Positions 57,449 to 62,911 of a stretch of 62,911 nucleotides of DNA are shown here, piece by piece. Location of the stretch: contig NZ_FNEE01000030.1 of assembly GCF_900099905.1 (NCBI RefSeq), positions 1 to 62,911 of the forward strand. The letters run 5' to 3'. Both the position numbers and the translations under genes were made by a program. The notes beneath the pieces are model-generated. The model was not told the DNA's origin and did no database searches. It saw nothing but the letters and a program-made list of their open reading frames with translations. This stretch comes from Mesorhizobium muleiense (GTDB taxonomy: Bacteria > Pseudomonadota > Alphaproteobacteria > Rhizobiales > Rhizobiaceae). How positions within the stretch are numbered: the stretch's first letter is position 1; every line of letters begins with the position of its first letter.

Positions 57449-58597
57449 ATGAACGGCACTTCCAAAAAATCTCTTTCTGAAAGGGCCGTCAAAGCCGCGC
57501 CGATCAGCGAAGCGGCGGCCGGCGCCATATTGACCGTCGATCTCAGCGCCATCCGCGAAAATTACCGGCGGCTCAAGGCGCGGTTGGGCGGTGTCGGCTG
57601 CGCCGGTGTCGTCAAGGCCGACGGCTACGGGCTCGGGGCGCGCCAAGTGGCCGCGGCGCTGGCGGCCGAAGGCTGCGCTGTTTTTTTTGTCGCGCATCTG
57701 GCCGAGGGTGCCTTGCTGCGCCAGGCGCTCGGCGCACGGGCGGCGATCTATGTGCTGAACGGCATTCAGCCGGGCGCCGAAAGCGAAGCCGTCGCAGCGG
57801 AGCTGGGCGTGGTCATCAACAGCGCCGGCCAGCTCGCCGCCTGGCGCGCGGCGGCGCAGCGGGCCGGCCACAAGCTCAAGGCTGCAATCCAGGTCGACAG
57901 CGGCATGTCGCGGCTTGGCATGGCGGCAGCCGAGGTGGAGGCCGTCGCTGCCGACCCGCAGGCTTTCGATGGTATCGACGTCACCATCGTGATGAGCCAT
58001 CTCGCTCGCGCCGACGAGCCCGAACATCCGGCCAACGAGCAGCAGCGGCTGGAATTCGAGCGGCTACGCAGGATGCTGCCAAATGCGCCGGCCTCGCTCG
58101 CCAATTCCTCCGGTATCTTTCTTGGGCAGTCCTTTCACTACAACCTCGCCCGACCCGGTGCGGCGCTCTACGGCATCAATCCGACGCCTGCGGCGGAAAA
58201 TCCGATGCTGCCAGTGGTGCGGCTTCAAGCAAAAATCATCCAGACGCGCAGCCTCGAGAGGGGAGCCGGCGTCGGCTATGGCCATATTTTTCACGTCACC
58301 GATTCGCTGATCGCCGCAACGATCTCGCTTGGCTATGCCGATGGCTGGCATCGACGTGCGGCCTCGGCCGCCTGGTTCGAAAATGTGCGCTTGCCGTTCC
58401 TGGGCCGTGTGTCGATGGATTCGATCGTCCTCGACATTTCGGCCCTGCCGCCCGGCAGGCTGAAGGCGGGCGACCTCGTCGAACTGATCGGCCCATCGCA
58501 GACGGTCGACCAGGCGGCCGGCCATGCCGGCACCATCGGCTATGAAATCCTGACCAGCCTCGGACACCGCTTTCACCGACGCTATGTGAATGGATAG
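57449..58597 (+). CDS. alr: Alanine racemase
   Basis: A 382-aa PLP enzyme converting L- and D-alanine. The PLP lysine sits in GVVKADGYGLGA (about 45), the catalytic tyrosine in GVGYGHIF, and RPGAALYGINP, SLGYADGW and VSMDSIVLDI are conserved. ATG 57449 is chosen; the frame extends back to 57392 with no similarity. It precedes dadA, so it may be the catabolic (DadX-like) racemase feeding D-alanine oxidation as well as, or instead of, supplying cell wall D-alanine. Confidence 0.93.
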   Translation: MNGTSKKSLSERAVKAAPISEAAAGAILTVDLSAIRENYRRLKARLGGVGCAGVVKADGYGLGARQVAAALAAEGCAVFFVAHLAEGALLRQALGARAAIYVLNGIQPGAESEAVAAELGVVINSAGQLAAWRAAAQRAGHKLKAAIQVDSGMSRLGMAAAEVEAVAADPQAFDGIDVTIVMSHLARADEPEHPANEQQRLEFERLRRMLPNAPASLANSSGIFLGQSFHYNLARPGAALYGINPTPAAENPMLPVVRLQAKIIQTRSLERGAGVGYGHIFHVTDSLIAATISLGYADGWHRRAASAAWFENVRLPFLGRVSMDSIVLDISALPPGRLKAGDLVELIGPSQTVDQAAGHAGTIGYEILTSLGHRFHRRYVNG

Positions 58598-58617
58598 CGC
58601 GCGGGCTTTTTTTTAGT

Positions 58618-58664
58618 CATGTGTCGTCGTCCCAAAACCTCCTGCCTACTTTTGGGCGACATGC
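58618..58664. repeat. Palindromic repeat, family F, copy 2
   Basis: CATGTGTCGTCGTCCCAAAA pairs with CTTTTGGGCGACATGC. It resembles the repeat at 52066-52112. A run of eight T residues (58607-58614) just before it, after GCGCGCGGGC, may end transcription of alr. Confidence 0.8.
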
Positions 58665-58751
58665 TTGGGCACTTGGCGGACGCGGTAAAATCCGGCAGAC
58701 AGAAAGCCACGATGCGCCCGCTGACAAGACATCGTTCTGGAGAGCTATGCG

Positions 58752-60008
58752 ATGAAGATCTTCGTGCTGGGCGGCGGCGTCATCGGGGTCACCACTGCCT
58801 ATTACCTGGCCGAGGCCGGCCATGAAGTGACGGTGATCGACCGCCAGAAGGGCCCGGCGCTGGAAACCAGCTTTGCCAATGCCGGCGAGATCTCGCCAGG
58901 CTATGCCTCGCCCTGGGCCGGTCCCGGCGTCCCGCTGAAGGCGATCAAATGGCTGCTGATGAAGCATGGTCCTCTGGTGGTGCGGCCGACTCTCGATCCA
59001 CATATGTGGATTTGGCTGGTCAGGATGCTGCGCAACTGCACCGCCGAGCGCTATGCGGTGAACAAGTCGCGCATGGTGCCTTTGGCCGAATACAGCCGCG
59101 ACACGCTGAAAGCGCTGCGCGAGGCGACCGGCATCGCCTATGACGAGCGCAGCAAGGGAACGCTGCAGCTTTTTCGCACGCAACAGCAGCTCGATGGCAC
59201 AGCCGGCGATGTCGAGGTGCTGAAGACATATGGCGTTCCCTACGAGATCCTCGATCCCGACGGCTGCATCGCGGCCGAGCCGGGCTTGGCAGGGATCCGT
59301 GAAAAGTTCGTCGGCGGCCTGCGGCTGCCGGGCGACGAGACCGGTGACTGCAAGATGTTCACTGACCGTCTGGCAGAGCTCTGCGCAGCGCGCGGCGTCA
59401 CCTTTGAATACGACACGTCGATCAGGCGCATCGTGCGCAAGCGCAACCAGATCGCCGACATCAATACGAGCAAGGGATGGAAGGCCGCCGACGCCTATGT
59501 GATGGCGATGGGCAGCTATTCGGCCAAGTTCATGCGCTATCTGAAACGACCTATCCCGGTCTATCCGGTCAAGGGTTATTCGATCACCGTGCCGATCAAG
59601 GATGCTGCCGCAGCACCGGTCTCGACGGTGATGGACGAGACTTACAAGGTGGCGATCACCAGGCTCGGCGATCGCATCCGCGTCGGTGGCACCGCGGAGA
59701 TTTCCGGCTTTGACCTGACGCTGCATGAATCGCGGCGGCGCACGCTCGAACATTCGCTCGGCGACCTTTTTCCAGGCAGCGGCGACATGCGGTCGGCGAC
59801 CTTCTGGTGCGGGTTGCGGCCGATGACGCCGGACGGGCCGCCGCTGATCGGCCGCACCGAGTTTTCCAACCTCTATCTCAACACCGGCCACGGTACGCTC
59901 GGCTGGACCATGGCCTGCGGCTCGGCCAAGGTCCTGGCCGACATCATTTCCAGCCGGGTGCCGGACATCGATGTCCGAGATCTCGGACCGGAGCGATACC
60001 AGCGGTAG
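58752..60008 (+). CDS. dadA: D-amino-acid dehydrogenase
   Basis: A 418-aa FAD flavoenzyme oxidising D-amino acids, chiefly D-alanine, to keto acids and ammonia at the membrane. The FAD loop FVLGGGVIGVTTAYYLAEAG is at residues 4-23; SFANAGEISPGYASPWAGPG and the C-terminal WCGLRPMTPDGPPLIGRTEF are DadA signatures. ATG at 58752, 154 bases after alr. With alr it forms the usual D-alanine catabolic pair; the order here, racemase first, is opposite to the E. coli dadA-dadX order. Confidence 0.93.
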   Translation: MKIFVLGGGVIGVTTAYYLAEAGHEVTVIDRQKGPALETSFANAGEISPGYASPWAGPGVPLKAIKWLLMKHGPLVVRPTLDPHMWIWLVRMLRNCTAERYAVNKSRMVPLAEYSRDTLKALREATGIAYDERSKGTLQLFRTQQQLDGTAGDVEVLKTYGVPYEILDPDGCIAAEPGLAGIREKFVGGLRLPGDETGDCKMFTDRLAELCAARGVTFEYDTSIRRIVRKRNQIADINTSKGWKAADAYVMAMGSYSAKFMRYLKRPIPVYPVKGYSITVPIKDAAAAPVSTVMDETYKVAITRLGDRIRVGGTAEISGFDLTLHESRRRTLEHSLGDLFPGSGDMRSATFWCGLRPMTPDGPPLIGRTEFSNLYLNTGHGTLGWTMACGSAKVLADIISSRVPDIDVRDLGPERYQR

Positions 60009-60103
60009 GATCGGAAGGATTCTTCACGCATTTGAGCGGAGAAACTTGCCGCGTGACTCGGGATCAGTCTCCAGCACACCTCGCCGCGTTAGAGAAAATA
60101 TTG

Positions 60104-60985
60104 TCAGACGAACAGGCTCCGCTCCCGTTCCACCGCCCTGGTGATGAAGCTCGCGACGATCTGGACGCGGCGCAGCGGCCTGACCGATTCGTGATAGACC
60201 AGCCAGTAGGCGCGGCGAATGGGCGCGACGATGTCGACGGCCACCAGTTCCGGCATCGAGTGGGCGACAAAAGTGTGCAGGATGCCGATGCCGGCGCCGG
60301 AGCGCACCGCTTCGGCCTGGCCGAGCGCCGAGGAGATGGCGAAGCTCGTGCGCCAGTCGGCACTGAACTCGGCCGCATAGTCGAGCGAGGGGCTGACGAT
60401 GAGGTCCGGCACATAGCCGATCAGCCTGTGCCGGCCAAGCTCGGCCGGCGTCTGCGGCAGGCCATGCGCGTCGGCATAGGCGCGGGACGCGAACAGGCCG
60501 AGCGTGTAATCGACCAGCTTTCCCGCCACCAGCCTGCCTTCGGTCGGTCGCTCCACGGTGATGGCGATGTCGGCCTCGCGCCTGGACAACGAGAAGGAAC
60601 GCGGCACCGGCACCAACTGGATGGTGAGTTCACGGTGAAGCGCCGTCAGTGCGCCGAGGCGTTTGGCCAGGAAGGCGACGCCGAAACCGTCAGGGGCGCC
60701 GATGCGCACGGTGCCGGAGACGTCGTCGCCTTCGCCCGCCACGGTCGAACGCGCGGCGATCATGTCGCCTTCCATGCGCTCGGCGATGTCGAGGAAACGC
60801 TCGCCCGCCGGCGTCAACTCGCTGCCGGTGGTCAGCCGGCGAAAGAGTTTTGTGCGCAGCGCATCCTCGAGCGCGGCGACGCGGCGCGAGACAGTGGCGT
60901 GGTTCAGCTCCAGCCGCTTGGCCGCGCCAAGTATCTGGCCGGCACGCGCCACCGCAAGAAAGATGCGGACGTCATCCCAGTTCAT
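60104..60985 (-). CDS. LysR-family regulator divergent from mmsA
   Basis: A 293-aa regulator with an N-terminal HTH (WDDVRIFLAVARAGQILGAA, LNHATVSRRVAALEDALRTK) and an effector domain (GTVRIGAPDGFGVAFLAKRL onward). It belongs to the LysR subgroup in which the HTH opens MNWDD. ATG at 60985. Divergent placement from mmsA, across a 380-base gap filled by an inverted-repeat element, suggests that it regulates mmsA; the inducer is unknown. Confidence 0.9.
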   Translation of the reverse strand: MNWDDVRIFLAVARAGQILGAAKRLELNHATVSRRVAALEDALRTKLFRRLTTGSELTPAGERFLDIAERMEGDMIAARSTVAGEGDDVSGTVRIGAPDGFGVAFLAKRLGALTALHRELTIQLVPVPRSFSLSRREADIAITVERPTEGRLVAGKLVDYTLGLFASRAYADAHGLPQTPAELGRHRLIGYVPDLIVSPSLDYAAEFSADWRTSFAISSALGQAEAVRSGAGIGILHTFVAHSMPELVAVDIVAPIRRAYWLVYHESVRPLRRVQIVASFITRAVERERSLFV

Positions 60986-61028
60986 GAGGGAGGGTCCGGA
61001 GGATGACGATTACGGCAGCGCTCTACGG

Positions 61029-61187
61029 CGCCCCCCTCTGTCCTGCCGGACATCTCCCCCACGAGGGGGGAGATTGCGCTATCATCCCCGATTTCGCCAA
61101 ACATCGACGCTGTTAAGGAAGAGCTGTCAGCGGAGCTGCCAATCTCCCCCCTAGAGGGGGAGATGTCCGACAGGACAAAGGGGGGCG
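61029..61187. repeat. MITE-like inverted-repeat element, family E
   Basis: Arms at 61029-61075 and 61141-61187 are near-perfect reverse complements of 47 bases: CGCCCCCCTCTGTCCTGCCG at one end, and AATCTCCCCCC at the inner ends. A 65-base centre separates them. It sits between the LysR gene and mmsA, about 180 bases before the mmsA start. A solo end lies at 48385-48404. Confidence 0.85.
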
Positions 61188-61366
61188 CGAAGGAACTCAA
61201 TTTCTCAATCCTTGCCGCTAGGACCTGCACCCTATCATTTGCGGCAATTGATGCACAGGCGTCGCTCGCACTCTATTTTCTGCACAACGGTTGCGTTTCC
61301 GCTCACGTTGCCATCGGCGGCGCAAAGGCGGACAATGCCGCATCACAAATACAGGGAGAGAAAACC

Positions 61367-62863
61367 ATGATCGACTACGGTCATTTCATCGGCGGCAAGC
61401 GTGTCGCCGGGACCAGCGGCCGCAAGCAGGACGTCATGCAGCCGATGGACGGCACGGTGCGCGGCACCGTGGCGCTGGCTTCGCAGGCGGAGCTGCGCGC
61501 AGCCGTGGAGAACGCCAAGGCGGCGCAGCCCGGTTGGGCGGCGACCAATCCGCAGCGGCGCGTGCGCGTCCTGATGAAATTCCTCGAACTGGTCGCCCGG
61601 GAATATGATGCGCTGGCCGACATTCTGGCGCGCGAGCACGGCAAGACCATCGCTGATGCCAAGGGCGACATCCAGCGCGGCCTGGAAGTGGTCGAGGTCT
61701 GCATCGGCGCGCCGCACATGATGAAGGGCGAGTTCACCGACGGCGCCGGCCCCGGCATCGACGTCTATTCGATGCGCCAGCCGCTCGGCGTCGTTGCCGG
61801 CATCACGCCGTTCAATTTTCCGGCGATGATCCCGTTGTGGAAGATCGCGCCGGCTATCGCTTGCGGCAACGCCTTCATCCTGAAGCCTTCGGAGCGCGAC
61901 CCGGGCGTGCCGATGCGCATCGCCGAACTGTTCATCGAAGCCGGCCTGCCAGCAGGCATTCTCAACGTCGTCAACGGCGACAAGGAGGCGGTCGACGCCA
62001 TCCTCGATGATCCCGATATCAAGGCCATCGGCTTCGTCGGCTCGACGCCGATCGCCCAGTACATTTATTCGCGCGGCTGCGCGGCCGGCAAGCGCGTGCA
62101 GTGCTTCGGCGGCGCCAAGAACCACATGATCATCATGCCCGACGCCGACATGGACCAGACCGTCGACGCGCTGATCGGCGCCGGCTACGGCTCTGCCGGC
62201 GAGCGCTGCATGGCGATCTCGGTGGCTGTCCCGGTCGGCAACGATACCGCCAATCGGCTGATGGAAAAGCTGGTGCCGCGCGTCGAAAGCCTGAAGGTCG
62301 GCCCATCGACGGATTCGTCCGCCGATTTCGGCCCGCTGGTGACGGCGCAGGCGCTGGAACGGGTCAAGGGCTATGTCGACATCGGCGTCAGGGAAGGCGC
62401 CAAGCTGGTCGTCGACGGGCGCGGCTTTTCCATGCAGGGCTATGAGAACGGCTACTATATGGGCGGCTGCCTGTTCGACAACGTGACCGCCGATATGCGC
62501 ATCTACAAGGAAGAGATTTTTGGGCCGGTGCTCTCGGTAGTGCGCGCGCCGACCTACGAGAACGCGATCAAGCTCGCCAACGACCATGAAATGGGCAACG
62601 GCGTCGCCATCTTCACCCGCGACGGCGATGCCGCCCGCGATTTCGCCTCGAGGGTCCAGGTCGGCATGGTCGGTATCAACGTGCCGATCCCGGTGCCGAT
62701 CGCCTACTATACGTTCGGCGGCTGGAAAGCGTCTTCCTTCGGCGACCTCAACCAGCACGGACCGGACGCATTCCGGTTCTACACCAAGACCAAGACGGTG
62801 ACGTCGCGCTGGCCGTCCGGCGTGAAGGACGGCGCCGAATTCGTCATCCCGACGATGAATTAG
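61367..62863 (+). CDS. mmsA: Methylmalonate-semialdehyde dehydrogenase (acylating)
   Basis: A 498-aa CoA-acylating aldehyde dehydrogenase that converts malonate or methylmalonate semialdehyde to acetyl- or propionyl-CoA in valine and myo-inositol catabolism. Visible are VVAGITPFNFPAMIPLWKIA, KPSERDPGVPMRIAELFIEA, the catalytic Cys281 in GYGSAGERCMAIS, and the end VTSRWPSGVKDGAEFVIPTM. ATG 61367 with GGGAGAG upstream; the open frame extends back into the repeat but has no similarity. The usual partner mmsB is not visible before the edge. Confidence 0.95.
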   Translation: MIDYGHFIGGKRVAGTSGRKQDVMQPMDGTVRGTVALASQAELRAAVENAKAAQPGWAATNPQRRVRVLMKFLELVAREYDALADILAREHGKTIADAKGDIQRGLEVVEVCIGAPHMMKGEFTDGAGPGIDVYSMRQPLGVVAGITPFNFPAMIPLWKIAPAIACGNAFILKPSERDPGVPMRIAELFIEAGLPAGILNVVNGDKEAVDAILDDPDIKAIGFVGSTPIAQYIYSRGCAAGKRVQCFGGAKNHMIIMPDADMDQTVDALIGAGYGSAGERCMAISVAVPVGNDTANRLMEKLVPRVESLKVGPSTDSSADFGPLVTAQALERVKGYVDIGVREGAKLVVDGRGFSMQGYENGYYMGGCLFDNVTADMRIYKEEIFGPVLSVVRAPTYENAIKLANDHEMGNGVAIFTRDGDAARDFASRVQVGMVGINVPIPVPIAYYTFGGWKASSFGDLNQHGPDAFRFYTKTKTVTSRWPSGVKDGAEFVIPTMN

Positions 62864-62911
62864 CCGGACGGTTGCTTGTCTGCGCGTCCTCGCCTTCGGC
62901 TGCGGGCGCGC

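Overview
The window looks like the chromosome of a member of the Hyphomicrobiales (Rhizobiales), most likely Mesorhizobium or a close relative in the Phyllobacteriaceae. The evidence is the high GC content, GTG/TTG starts, alphaproteobacterial protein signatures, an F1 ATP synthase operon (atpHAGDC) without F0 genes, an alanine/lysine-rich N-terminal tail on AtpD, the conserved block rplU-rpmA-...-obgE-proBA-nadD-rsfS-rlmH-envC-ctpA-yibQ-rppH, and several families of palindromic intergenic repeats of the kind common in rhizobia. This is inference from memory; no search was run.

Layout. 1-4.7 kb: the 3' scrap of an IS630-type transposase, a candidate 23-aa small gene, cfa, acs (convergent to cfa), usg and a large inverted repeat. 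4.7-10 kb: two aldo/keto reductases, an MFS exporter divergent from a LysR regulator, and a YggS-type PLP protein. 10-17 kb: leuS-lptE, a transaldolase-family gene, priA and a small membrane protein. 17.3-22.5 kb: atpHAGDC, with a heptad-repeat hairpin between atpD and atpC. 22.8-31.6 kb: a uronate catabolic locus (divergent uxuB; uxaC, a TRAP transporter, a GntR regulator, kduI, kduD and a kdgF-like cupin). 31.8-41.5 kb: recQ behind a translationally coupled 42-codon leader ORF, then an accessory stretch with gene debris (a SEC-C protein and a MazF toxin truncated head to head, an IS481-like transposase tail), two alpha/beta hydrolases, a Tim44-like protein, a LysR regulator and a pentapeptide-repeat protein. 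41.5-57.4 kb: tRNA-Ser(CGA), then the rplU to rppH housekeeping block, interrupted by an acetyltransferase, a nuclease/phosphatase-family gene, an MFS protein and a MscS channel. 57.4-62.9 kb: alr-dadA (D-alanine metabolism), and a LysR regulator divergent from mmsA (valine/inositol-type catabolism).

How the genes work together. The uronate locus is the most coherent accessory unit. The TRAP transporter would import uronates. KdgF, KduI and KduD would take unsaturated uronates to 2-keto-3-deoxygluconate, and UxaC plus the UxuB-type reductase would start the glucuronate branch. Mannonate dehydratase, KDG kinase and KDPG aldolase are not in the window. A long inverted repeat between uxuB and uxaC is the likely operator for the GntR protein. 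Alr and DadA interconvert and oxidise alanine. The obgE-rlmH genes serve ribosome assembly, and envC-ctpA-yibQ serve the cell envelope.

I found no CRISPR array, prophage, secondary-metabolite cluster or recognisable defence island. The most unusual signals are small: the recQ leader ORF, the SEC-C/MazF head-to-head scar, the hairpin that replaces the expected atpC leader, the HhH extension on ribosomal protein L21, and two very short ORFs with near-perfect Shine-Dalgarno sequences.
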